Assembly (NCBI RefSeq): GCF_034048115.1
Contig: NZ_CP139145.1
Location: forward strand, 2,976,001-3,040,000
Length of the DNA stretch: 64,000 nucleotides
Direction of reading: 5' to 3'
Source: Pseudarthrobacter sp. IC2-21
Lineage (GTDB): Bacteria; Actinomycetota; Actinomycetes; Actinomycetales; Micrococcaceae
The translations under genes were made by a program, and so were the position numbers. The number at the start of each line of letters is the position of its first letter. Position 1 is the stretch's first letter. Below are positions 25,264-32,618 of the stretch, in pieces. The notes below the pieces were generated by a model. The model made no database searches. It was given only the letters and a program-made list of their open reading frames with translations, and was not told the origin of the DNA.

Positions 25264-26214
25264 TCAGCGAGCTGAACGCATTCCGGCCCGGAGAATCCTC
25301 CACGAGGTTTGATACAGCCGCCGGGCAAAGCCGATCTGGACGGCCACATAGCGCTCCGTGACGCGAAGCTCGGCGGCCAGTGCCGCCACGGCCCTGGTTC
25401 GTTCCGGGCCGCGGACGTCTGGACGAACTATCGTTGCCGCCGTGCGGCGGAGCACCGGCGTAGGCAAGCACTCTGCTGCTTGCTCGCAGACATCCCGGAT
25501 GTTCCGGATGCGGGCATGATCAACCTCCAGAGCGTTTTGAACAGTCCTCGCCGTCTGACGGACCACCGTCGCCGCGTGCCACCGCCGGCGGTCCTGCGGC
25601 GACGGCGGACCGTACTGCCGCGGCCCGGTGAGACTGTCAACGGCGAGTTCCCACACTCCCCCAGGAACGCTCTCACGGGTCAGTTCGATAATGGTTCGCG
25701 CCCACTGCTGGTCAGCAAACTTCTCAGCGCTTCGATCAGCCCCACGGTCCATACCAAGCAGCGTCACAGCGTCGAGTGACAGACAATCATCAGCCTCTGG
25801 CTCCAGGAGCAGCGGTAGCGTCTGGTGGGTCATCTCCCGGCGGATGTGGGCCGCGCATACGTTCGCGCACACGCCCTGGACCCACGCACCGAACGGTACC
25901 CCGGGTAGCTGCCGGTAATGACCTCGTGTCACTCCATCCCAGACGGCCACGCGGATGTCCTGCATGACGTCGTCCACATCGCACGCACGCCCGATGCGCG
26001 ACAGGTGCGAGACGACGTAGCGCTGCACGCCGTCCACGGCCACCATGATCTGATCGACCGGGATGGAACGCATGGCGGGCTCTGGGGCAACGCGCAGGTA
26101 AATATCTATGATTCCTTGGTTGACTTGTTCTTGTTGGGCTTGATTCGCCCGGGCTTCGACTCGCATGGTCTTCACCGCTTCAACTCGCGATTTCAATATG
26201 TCCGCGGTCAGCAT
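25264..26214 (-). CDS. sigma-70-like protein of the transfer module
   Basis: Encodes 316 residues. Residues about 65-130 match sigma-70 region 2: RYVVSHLSRIGRACDVDDVMQDIRVAVWDG followed by PFGAWVQGVCANVCAAHIRRE, the typical helix with DVxDxxQ and the AW...AN...RR segment. The C-terminal part is weakly like region 4 (AAELRVTERYVAVQIG). The protein probably directs RNA polymerase to ICE promoters. It is the first gene of the - strand transfer module, with a long untranslated region between it and the divergent regulator gene at 26355. Confidence 0.7.
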   Translation of the reverse strand: MLTADILKSRVEAVKTMRVEARANQAQQEQVNQGIIDIYLRVAPEPAMRSIPVDQIMVAVDGVQRYVVSHLSRIGRACDVDDVMQDIRVAVWDGVTRGHYRQLPGVPFGAWVQGVCANVCAAHIRREMTHQTLPLLLEPEADDCLSLDAVTLLGMDRGADRSAEKFADQQWARTIIELTRESVPGGVWELAVDSLTGPRQYGPPSPQDRRRWHAATVVRQTARTVQNALEVDHARIRNIRDVCEQAAECLPTPVLRRTAATIVRPDVRGPERTRAVAALAAELRVTERYVAVQIGFARRLYQTSWRILRAGMRSAR

Positions 26215-26354
26215 TGCTGACAGCTAAAAGTGGCCACCCACAGGGCGCCAACCACGACTACACGAAGGCTATGCAAACTATTGTCAAGGATAGTTAAAGT
26301 ATCGTCAAGGTTCCGGGTCTTACTTTTCGATCGGCGTTCGGCAAGAATGGTGGC
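26215..26354. promoter_or_regulatory. divergent regulatory region with repeats
   Basis: Between the sigma-like gene and the divergent HTH gene. AACTAT-8-ATAGTT forms an inverted repeat (26276-26281 and 26290-26295), and TATTGTCAAGG (26279-26289) is repeated as TATCGTCAAGG (26300-26310) 21 bases on, i.e. two helical turns apart. On the - strand these give two TTGAC-type -35-like boxes. The likely function is regulator binding. Confidence 0.55.
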
Positions 26355-26678
26355 ATGCCCAGGATTACGCAACCTCACGACGCCGCATGGTCGGCCGACG
26401 TCGAAGCTGCCGTCGCGACCTTCGGCAACAGGTCCCGCAATGAGATCCTGCGTTATCTTTCAGCGCACGGTCCGGCCACCCGCGGAGACATCGTGGAAGC
26501 AGTGAGTGCCGGCGAGCCAAGCGTAGCGAAACACCTTCTTGCGCTGGAGGAGTCTGGCGCCATCGTGGTGGATGTGGAACCGGGCCGGCGGCATGGCCGG
26601 TCGCCGCGGTATTCAGCTAACTCGGCAAGGATCAAGGAGCTGTTGGCGGCTCATCTTCAGTATCTTCTGGAGGACTGA
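26355..26678 (+). CDS. ArsR-like winged-helix transcriptional regulator
   Basis: Encodes 107 residues. The sequence from residue 18 to 85 is a winged helix: FGNRSRNEILRYLSAHG, then TRGDIVEAVSAGEPSVAKHLLALEESGAIV, a recognition helix arrangement of the ArsR/HTH_20 group, followed by a basic wing (GRRHGRSPRYS). No metal-binding cysteines are seen. It is transcribed away from the sigma-like gene and its end overlaps the convergent EspR-like gene by about 47 bases. It may control the divergent transfer operon. Confidence 0.75.
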   Translation: MPRITQPHDAAWSADVEAAVATFGNRSRNEILRYLSAHGPATRGDIVEAVSAGEPSVAKHLLALEESGAIVVDVEPGRRHGRSPRYSANSARIKELLAAHLQYLLED

Positions 26679-27135
26679 CTGCAGCCGCTTCCGCTCCCGG
26701 ATGGCGTCCAATGTCTCTGTTGAGGTATTCAGAAATGGCTTTCAACGTCTCTGGCGATACGTCACCCAATGCACGCGCGGCGAAAGACTTCACCCGGGCC
26801 GCACGGAGGGACTTCACGAACTCGAGCTGCGAATCGATCCGCTCGGGCAGTTCGGCGTCGGCACCGGTCAAGTAGGAGGGGTCCACGTTGAAGATGTTGC
26901 ACAGCCCACCCAATAGCACCGGATCGCTGACTAGACGTCCAGTCCCCTCTTTCATGTAGAACCACCGCGCGCGGGACAACTTGATGCCCTTAGCCTCGAG
27001 CTCGGCCTGTACTTCCCGGAACGTCACGGGCCTTCCGCGTTCAGCAACGACGACGTCTAGCAGCAAATTCAGGCGACGAGCTAGCTGGGCCTGGGGAGAC
27101 AACGTGTCGCCACGCCCCGTCTCGTCAGTCCGCAT
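26632..27135 (-). CDS. EspR/XRE-like transcriptional regulator
   Basis: Encodes 167 residues. Residues 15-85 form a helix-turn-helix of the EspR type: LARRLNLLLDVVVAERGRP, TFREVQAELEAKGIKLSRARWFYMKEG, then LLGGLCNIFNVDPSYL, which fits the helical DNA-binding fold with an insertion used by EspR-like proteins. The C-terminal 80 residues include a helical dimerisation-like segment and an acidic Pro-rich tail. It is probably an ICE regulator. Its 3' end overlaps the convergent HTH gene. Confidence 0.72.
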   Translation of the reverse strand: MRTDETGRGDTLSPQAQLARRLNLLLDVVVAERGRPVTFREVQAELEAKGIKLSRARWFYMKEGTGRLVSDPVLLGGLCNIFNVDPSYLTGADAELPERIDSQLEFVKSLRAARVKSFAARALGDVSPETLKAISEYLNRDIGRHPGAEAAAVSPPEDTEDEPPTAP

Positions 27136-27185
27136 CGTCTACCCCTCGATCAGCAGTTTCGGGGCCGACGGCTCCGCCAGGCGCT

Positions 27186-27518
27186 TCAGCCTCCCTCCGC
27201 CCCAGTATTCCGTGAGTCTTCCGGCGCGGCAATCAGTTCCTCAATCCGACGGTCAAGACAAGACATCAGAACTGACGCGGCCGACGGCGGCAGTGGTAGG
27301 TCCCGGATCCCTGGAACCGCCGCATCCTGCCACACCTCCAGGACCGCCGGCGGCACCACGGCATTCGCGTCCAGGTGGTATGAGACCTCGGTCAGCACAT
27401 CTCCAAGGGCCCGCAGAAATTCGACTCGCTCGTCTGGCGAGCCGTAGTGCCAGTACCGTTCGGCTCGGAGAGCCAAAGCCGCTTCGGCAAAGGCCTTGAT
27501 CTGTGGGTGATCTTGCAT
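27186..27518 (-). CDS. hypothetical small helical protein
   Basis: About 110 residues from ATG 27518, which has AGGAG six bases upstream (the reading frame extends further upstream but without a site). It is helical and acidic (AFAEAALALRAERYWHYGS, VEFLRALGDVLTEV), with no recognised motif. It lies about 50 bases upstream of the EspR-like regulator on the same strand. Its start region faces the divergent regulator gene at 27640. Function unknown. Confidence 0.6.
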   Translation of the reverse strand: MQDHPQIKAFAEAALALRAERYWHYGSPDERVEFLRALGDVLTEVSYHLDANAVVPPAVLEVWQDAAVPGIRDLPLPPSAASVLMSCLDRRIEELIAAPEDSRNTGAEGG

Positions 27519-27599
27519 GGCAAACTCCTCGCGTCCTGTGAGGATCATTTCCAAGGCCGCACTCTTCCAACATGACACCCAACGGGAGTACCCTGCATG

Positions 27600-27615
27600 T
27601 GTAGACCCGTCTACA
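27600..27615. promoter_or_regulatory. 16-base palindromic operator upstream of the regulator-xis-int operon
   Basis: TGTAGAC CC GTCTACA, a perfect inverted repeat with a 2-base centre, between the start of the - strand gene (27518) and the + strand regulator (27640). It lies 25 bases upstream of the regulator start, so it would overlap a promoter. The most natural reading is an operator for the adjacent HTH protein. Confidence 0.7.
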
Positions 27616-27639
27616 AGCAATTCTTCTTTTCCTCAGGTT

Positions 27640-27972
27640 ATGGTCTCCATGTCGAGCATCTTGATGAACAAAACGCGAAGCCGAATCGTCCGTTTCCTGC
27701 TGAGGAACGGTCCCTCGAGCTGTGGCACCATCGGCACCAATCTCCACACGTCGCCGTCGAACGTCCGCCGGCACCTCCACTTGCTTCGGGACGCCGGGCT
27801 GGTGCAACACTCATCGGCTAAGTTCAGCGCTTCCCCAGAACACGTGCAGCGCTATGTCGGAGCACTGGCGGCCGGATTCCACGTGTCCGTCATGCCGCCC
27901 CAAGGCCCTGTTTCCATTAACCATGAACAGATCTTGCCCTTTGGCCCACAACTAGGACGGAGAACCTCATGA
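27640..27972 (+). CDS. winged-helix regulator upstream of xis and int
   Basis: About 110 residues from ATG 27640; ATG 27649 is also possible, both with weak ribosome binding sites. Residues 10-60 form an ArsR-like winged helix (RSRIVRFLLRNGPSS, then TSPSNVRRHLHLLRDAGLV). The C-terminus has a short hydrophobic stretch. Its stop overlaps the xis start by 4 bases (ATGA), and xis in turn overlaps int, so it is the first gene of an excision operon and probably sets whether the ICE excises. Confidence 0.72.
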   Translation: MVSMSSILMNKTRSRIVRFLLRNGPSSCGTIGTNLHTSPSNVRRHLHLLRDAGLVQHSSAKFSASPEHVQRYVGALAAGFHVSVMPPQGPVSINHEQILPFGPQLGRRTS

Positions 27973-28184
27973 CCACCACCCCCGAAAGCAGCAGCACCGC
28001 TGACCCTGCCGACGAGCAATGGCTGACCCCGAAGGACATCTGCACCCAGCTACAGATTCCAGAGCAGACGTTCTACCAATGGCGGGTCAAGCACCTCGGC
28101 CCCCGCGCCTACCGAATCGGTAGGCATTTGCGAATCAGCCGGGCCGACTACGATTCCTGGCTGTCCTCGCGCCTGGAGGCTTGA
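27969..28184 (+). CDS. xis: excisionase-like helix-turn-helix protein
   Basis: Encodes 71 residues. It has the MerR-type excisionase core: WLTPKDICTQLQIPEQTFYQWR, then a short wing GPRAYRIGRHLRIS and DYDSWLSSRLEA. Such small proteins bend att DNA and steer the integrase towards excision. Its start overlaps the regulator stop and its stop overlaps the integrase ATG. Confidence 0.88.
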   Translation: MTTTPESSSTADPADEQWLTPKDICTQLQIPEQTFYQWRVKHLGPRAYRIGRHLRISRADYDSWLSSRLEA

Positions 28185-29362
28185 TGTCACCAAGACCTCC
28201 GTTGCCGCTCGGCACATGGGGCAAGATCCGCCGTCAGAAACTCCCAAGCGGCCGGTGGCGAGCCACAGCCAGATACCGGGATACTGACGGCATGACACGT
28301 GCCGCGGAAGCTTGGGGTGACACCGGGGCCGGCGCAGAGCGCGCCCTGGTGACCATGCTGAAGGACCGTCAAACTCCGGTCCAATCCGAGATTTCCCGGA
28401 GCATGCGGCTTTCTGAGCTCAGCGCACTTTGGTTCGCCGAAATCGAAAGCAGCGGCCGGGCTGGCCGCCGGACCATCGATGGCTACAAGGACACGTACAA
28501 ACGAGTCATCTCACCTGCCCTCTCGGGCCTGCGGCTCAACGAACTTACGACCGGCAGGCTCGACCGGTTCTTGAAAAACGTTGCCATCGATCATCCAGCC
28601 ACGGCCCGGCACTCAAAAATAGTCCTCACCGGAATTATTGGATTAGCCGTCCGCCACGATGCACTGCACAGCAATCCAGTCCGCGATGTCGGACCCATCA
28701 AGCTCGCAAAGAAGGACGTCAAAGCTCTATCGGTCAAAGACGTTCAGAAGCTCCGAACTGTCATTGGCCGGTGGCAGGAGGATCCCACACACCAAGGACG
28801 CCCGCGCGCCTCAGATCTACTGGACGTTCTCGACATCTTCCTTGCCACGGGTGCCCGGATAGGCGAGGTGCTCGCCATCCGTTGGCAGGACATTGATCTT
28901 CAAGCAGAGCCACCGACCATCACCATCTCGGGAACTGTCGTCATGGAGAAAGGCCGCGGCGCCTACCGGCAAGACCATCCGAAGACAAAGGCCGGCTTCC
29001 GCACGATGAAGGTGCCACCTTTTGCTGTGCAAACACTCCGCCGCAAGCAAGCAGCCGAGCAGCCCAAGCCCGAAGACATGTTGTTCCCGTCTTCCACAGG
29101 AACCGTGCGCAGCCCACACAATTTCCGCAGGCAATGGCGGGACGCCCGGGCGGGGTCCACCTTTGATTGGGTAACTCCACACGTCTTCCGGAAATCCGTT
29201 GCCACGCTGATTGACCAGGAGTACAGCTCAAAGCACGCCGCGGCACAGCTCGGTCACTCGGGTACAGCCATCACAGAAAAGCACTACATCGCGAAAGCCG
29301 CGGAATCCCCCGATCTCACCGATGCCCTCGAGCGATTCGGGAGCCAGGAACCGTCGGCTTGA
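28184..29362 (+). CDS. int: tyrosine recombinase integrase
   Basis: About 392 residues. ATG 28184 has GGAGG four bases upstream; TTG 28181 is an alternative. The N-terminal part has a short SAM-like arm and core-binding domain (ELSALWFAEI, YKDTYKRVISPAL). The catalytic part has the tyrosine recombinase residues: arginine in TGARIGEVLAIRW, HVFRKSVATL (H and R), GHSGTAIT and the nucleophile tyrosine in KHYIAK. It integrates and, with Xis, excises the element. The neighbouring tRNA-Ala gene, with its 3' end facing left, is the likely target. Confidence 0.92.
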   Translation: MSPRPPLPLGTWGKIRRQKLPSGRWRATARYRDTDGMTRAAEAWGDTGAGAERALVTMLKDRQTPVQSEISRSMRLSELSALWFAEIESSGRAGRRTIDGYKDTYKRVISPALSGLRLNELTTGRLDRFLKNVAIDHPATARHSKIVLTGIIGLAVRHDALHSNPVRDVGPIKLAKKDVKALSVKDVQKLRTVIGRWQEDPTHQGRPRASDLLDVLDIFLATGARIGEVLAIRWQDIDLQAEPPTITISGTVVMEKGRGAYRQDHPKTKAGFRTMKVPPFAVQTLRRKQAAEQPKPEDMLFPSSTGTVRSPHNFRRQWRDARAGSTFDWVTPHVFRKSVATLIDQEYSSKHAAAQLGHSGTAITEKHYIAKAAESPDLTDALERFGSQEPSA

Positions 29363-29791
29363 TTCATCTCCATATCCCCGAATCGGGACCATACGGCCTC
29401 CAGCCCGCCCCGAGGTAGTTGTCGAGACAACTGGCCCGGGAGCACATGGCTGAGAATTTGATCAGTGACTTCCGCTATCCGGGGATTCTTACAGCGCATA
29501 CGGGACAAGGTTGCGAATCTCCATTGCGTAGGCACTGGCTTTGTATTTTCGGAATGTTCGTTAGCCCTCGGGAATCCCATTCAAAACCTCAAGCTGACTT
29601 CAGTTGGCGACGGCTTAGCCATCTTCGGGTATATCTCTCAGCCTGGGGCGCTTTGAGACATTGCGCTTTCGCGAAAGGAAAGCCATCCCCTGCCCATTTG
29701 TCTAAAGTCGCCTCTGCCGCCGGGTTCTAAGATGGTGTGGTGCAACAGCCCGAGAAACGCGCGCTTCGCGACAGAATTCACCTGACCAAAC
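29363..29791. other. intergenic stretch after int
   Basis: No convincing gene on either strand. It holds a perfect inverted repeat AGTTGTC GA GACAACT at 29417-29432. Candidate integrase arm-type sites would be expected here, but I cannot identify them with confidence. Confidence 0.6.
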
Positions 29792-30244
29792 CTAATGACC
29801 GCGAATAGGCTTATCCCGCGGAGCCAAGGGTGTATACGAAAACTGCTTTAGGCGCAGAAAACCGTCGAGTTGTTCGTAGGTGAGTGTAAAGATGCGATCA
29901 GTGCTTTCGATCTCAACCCTGTGGCTGCCATTTCCATCAGGGTGGACCCCACGAAGAACTACAGATTTTCGCTCCAACCCATGCTCATGACACACCCGAG
30001 AAATGGCCGCCGACGCGACCTGCTTCGCCACAGGCCATTCGGACAAGGTCCTGCGAGCCACCACAATAACTCTGGCCGAAATATCTTCTTCTGGCAGGTG
30101 AGCCAACTCGGGAGCGCTGGAGAGAATCTTGTGAAGTTCACGCCAAACATTCCTTGGATGAGTCCCTCTGGTGTTGGCTACTTCTTCTATGAGCGCCCTG
30201 ACATCCCCATACTCTTGCACGCTGAGACTATTCCAAGCAGTCAC
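29792..30244 (-). CDS. hypothetical protein downstream of a membrane protein
   Basis: About 150 residues from GTG 30244, which overlaps the previous stop (GTGA) and follows AGGAGGG with six bases of spacing. The reading frame continues upstream but that part merely shadows the membrane-protein gene. The protein is mixed alpha/beta with segments EEVANTRGTHPRNVWRELH and RTLSEWPVAKQVASAAISRVC, and a C-terminal strand-rich part. I recognise no family. Translational coupling to the membrane protein suggests a functional pair. Confidence 0.7.
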   Translation of the reverse strand: MTAWNSLSVQEYGDVRALIEEVANTRGTHPRNVWRELHKILSSAPELAHLPEEDISARVIVVARRTLSEWPVAKQVASAAISRVCHEHGLERKSVVLRGVHPDGNGSHRVEIESTDRIFTLTYEQLDGFLRLKQFSYTPLAPRDKPIRGH

Positions 30245-30621
30245 CGGGTTCCCTCCTGGGTCGGCCCGGTAGCGGGCAGAACACCCGCGGGCGGCTGCAA
30301 AATATCCTTCGCCTCTTCCAAGCGCTGCTCGAGCGGAGCCAGCCTGCTTTTCATGGCGATGTCCGTGAACCCAGCGACAATCAAGCCGATGACGGCAGGA
30401 ACGACAACGTAGCCGGATATTGAAATGGCCCAAGCCACAGGGGTCGCGGCCTTGGCGGCCTCCGTGGTAGGCGAAGCTATTCCGGCCAGTATGTCCCAAG
30501 CCACGGCGGGGCCAAAAAAGGCGGCGCCAAGACCCCATATACAGGCCGCGAACCCCAGGCTTCCACCTGCCATCCAAATTGGAACCCACACGGGCGAGTG
30601 TTTGAAGGGCAGATGCGACAA
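30241..30621 (-). CDS. small membrane protein with C-terminal coiled coil
   Basis: About 126 residues from TTG 30621, preceded by GGAGG at eight bases (GTG 30639 is in frame but has no site). Two hydrophobic segments, WVPIWMAGGSLGFAACIWGL and a second from about residue 72, are followed by a charged helical tail (RLAPLEQRLEEAKDIL). The pattern, with a conserved-looking ILAGIASPT between the helices, recalls DUF6313-like Streptomyces membrane proteins from memory. It is coupled to the following gene. Function unknown. Confidence 0.65.
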   Translation of the reverse strand: MSHLPFKHSPVWVPIWMAGGSLGFAACIWGLGAAFFGPAVAWDILAGIASPTTEAAKAATPVAWAISISGYVVVPAVIGLIVAGFTDIAMKSRLAPLEQRLEEAKDILQPPAGVLPATGPTQEGTR

Positions 30622-30672
30622 GTCTATTTCCTCCCTCACCGCGCGGGGCGTCGGTCCGAGCTCAGCCCCGAC

Positions 30673-30882
30673 CTAGCGACGTGTTGACCAATGAGCTGTC
30701 TCGATTTCGTCCGAGATTGCTGTCTCTGTTTCCCCCGTATGCACGTCAAGGCTCGCCGTGCCGTCCGGGATGAAGCCGTTAGCAATACCCTCTACAAACG
30801 TACGAACATCATCCAGCGGAACTCCAGGACGGAGGATCTGGACACACTCTTCTAGCGCGCGTCGCAATTCAACTGAAGCCAT
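30673..30882 (-). CDS. possible small hypothetical protein
   Basis: A 69-residue reading from ATG 30882 (GTG 30891 also in frame). It is acidic and helical at the start (RRALEECVQIL) with the tail ETAISDEIETAHWSTRR. There is no clear ribosome binding site. It is listed because it lies on the same strand just upstream of the membrane-protein pair, but it may be non-coding. Confidence 0.4.
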   Translation of the reverse strand: MASVELRRALEECVQILRPGVPLDDVRTFVEGIANGFIPDGTASLDVHTGETETAISDEIETAHWSTRR

Positions 30883-30891
30883 GTATGCCAC

Positions 30892-31383
30892 GCTACGCCT
30901 GTCCGGCCGTTGTGGTCGAGGCCTACAATGTCCTCCTGTTCGCGATTAAGCGGCCAAGTAAGTAGCCTTTAGGCGCGTGAACGTCTGCCGAAGACCCATC
31001 TCCGGTCTCCAGCAGAGTTTTCATTTAGTGTTATTGAAGTATGTCCAGTCCGGCGCTGTCGCTGAACCTAGCGCAAGGGTTTTTCTCAGCGAGCTTTCCT
31101 TGCCGAACAGTCAATATTCGTGCGCCGTCTCATGCGCACTCGTACCGAGTACCCACTATGGCTTGTCCGAATAGAAGGCACAAACGCCCCCTCTGCTAGC
31201 TCCATTGCAAGGAGCCGGCTCCGTCCGCGGTCATGGGTGTTGCGGCAGGCCAGCCCTGCACTTCTCGCTGCGGCACAGTGAAGGTCAGGAACGAAGCTGC
31301 GCCCCCACGGTCAACCTCGCCTCCAATACAGCTTCTAGCCGCAAAACGTCGGGTAATCGTCGGCTGTTCCCGAAAACGGGCAA
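30892..31383. other. intergenic stretch between element genes and tRNA-Ala
   Basis: No convincing gene; readings across the 3' end of this stretch run into the tRNA or its terminator on the opposite strand. The element's right junction should lie at the tRNA end. Confidence 0.55.
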
Positions 31384-31427
31384 GAAAAAAGCCCTCCAAC
31401 CCAACGTTTCCGCAGGTGAAAGGGCTT
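31384..31427 (-). terminator. terminator downstream of tRNA-Ala
   Basis: On the - strand AAGCCCT, a 25-base loop and AGGGCTT are followed by TTTTC, just past the tRNA 3' end. This is consistent with a rho-independent terminator. Confidence 0.65.
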
Positions 31428-31433
31428 CTAATG

Positions 31434-31506
31434 TGGAGCTAAGGAGATTCGAACTCCTGACCTCTTCGATGCGAACGAAGCGCTCTACCAACTGAGCTAT
31501 AGCCCC
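31434..31506 (-). tRNA. tRNA-Ala (CGC)
   Basis: The - strand folds into a 73-base cloverleaf: acceptor GGGGCTA/TAGCTCC with G3-U70 pair (the alanine identity element), D arm GCTC/GAGC, anticodon stem CTTCG/CGAAG with loop TTCGCAT giving anticodon CGC, and T arm AGGAG-TTCGAAT-CTCCT. CCA is not encoded. The 3' end faces the mobile element. Confidence 0.96.
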
Positions 31507-31586
31507 GGAACAGTCCGTCTCCCGGGAGGAGCAACGGTACCGGTGAACTTAGGCTACAAATATTCCTTTCGCATTGCCAATTGAGA

Positions 31587-32516
31587 TCAGGCGCGGCGGC
31601 GCTGCAGGACGTCGTCGAGGTTGCTGAGGGCGCTCTGGGCCTTGGTGAGCGGCTTGGCTGACGGCACGGGCGGAACAGCGGGGGTTCCCTGCTTCAGGGA
31701 CGGCTTTCCCACGGCCTTGGGCGCTTCCGGAAGGTCAAGCGGTTCGGGAGCAGGACGCTCAGCCTTTGCGGCCTCCACATAGACAGGCTTGGGCACATCG
31801 ACGGGTTCCCAGGTGGTTTCGACCGGCTCAGGCTTAACGGCTCCGCCGGCGCTGGCGTCTCCCGCGGCGACAGCCACGGCGAGGGCGGCTTCCCTGAGCT
31901 CCATCGCTGTCAGCGGTTTCGGCGCAGGCGCGTGGGCCTCGGCATCGAACAGCGGGCTTTCCGGCTGGACAGCCGGGCGTGGCTCGTCCGGCGCGTCGGA
32001 GACCGCCTCCCGGGCCCGGACCGGGGCGCTCATGGTCGAGCGGAAGGCGGCCTGCACTTTGGCTTTGCGGTCCCGCACGGCGAGGAAACGCAGCAGCGCC
32101 ACAGCGACGACGGTGGTTGCCATCCCCGCGACCGGCAGCAGGGCGGTTCCCAGCCCGAAGAGGAGCAGCACGGTGGAAATGAAAGCTGTCAGCAGCCCAA
32201 CCACACCGGCGAGGGCAAGTGCGGTGCGGCCGTATCGGATCCGGAACGCGCCCGTCGTTGCACTGCCGGATGGCGCGGCTACGGTTTCGGGGCTCTTCCT
32301 GATATCCATGGCTTTCTCCTGCGGGGCGGCGATATTCATGACCATCCCGGCTCGTGGGTCGGATGATTCAATAGCTGGAACATCTGCGAAAAACTCGGCA
32401 GCGGCGTGGGCCTGGTGCCGCCGGTTCCGCAGGACGTAAGGCGCAACCCATACGATCCAGAGCACAACGGCAACCACAAGGATCACGGAGCTGCTTAGGG
32501 GGATGTCCACAATCAA
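31587..32516 (-). CDS. sepX: divisome membrane protein SepX/GlpR-like
   Basis: Encodes 309 residues if it starts at TTG 32516 (GTG 32510 is also in frame). An N-terminal membrane helix follows a short periplasmic start (VILVVAVVLWIVWVAPYVL), then RNRRHQ and a charged part, two further helices around residues 98-140, and a Pro/Ala/Glu-rich cytoplasmic tail ending VLQRRRA. This matches the actinobacterial SepX/GlpR family of division-associated proteins and the Rv0996-like position next to rimJ. It is 100 bases downstream of the acetyltransferase gene. Confidence 0.78.
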   Translation of the reverse strand: MIVDIPLSSSVILVVAVVLWIVWVAPYVLRNRRHQAHAAAEFFADVPAIESSDPRAGMVMNIAAPQEKAMDIRKSPETVAAPSGSATTGAFRIRYGRTALALAGVVGLLTAFISTVLLLFGLGTALLPVAGMATTVVAVALLRFLAVRDRKAKVQAAFRSTMSAPVRAREAVSDAPDEPRPAVQPESPLFDAEAHAPAPKPLTAMELREAALAVAVAAGDASAGGAVKPEPVETTWEPVDVPKPVYVEAAKAERPAPEPLDLPEAPKAVGKPSLKQGTPAVPPVPSAKPLTKAQSALSNLDDVLQRRRA

Positions 32517-32618
32517 AACCGTATGAGCATTCCGCCAGCGCCTCCCGCATTAGGCTCGGTGTGTCGCGGGCAACGTGGCAAATCAATGGATTTATGACCC
32601 GGGAAGAGCCTTGGCAGG

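Noticed and set aside
28184..29362. A prophage at this locus
   Set aside because: There are no phage structural, packaging or lysis genes; the neighbouring genes are a conjugative transfer module.
30245..30589. N-terminal extension of the 29792-30244 gene
   Set aside because: It reads in a second frame through the membrane-protein gene; the GTG at 30244 with AGGAGGG and stop overlap is better supported.
31205..31495. A 96-residue + strand reading over the tRNA
   Set aside because: Its C-terminal third is the tRNA gene and terminator read on the opposite strand.
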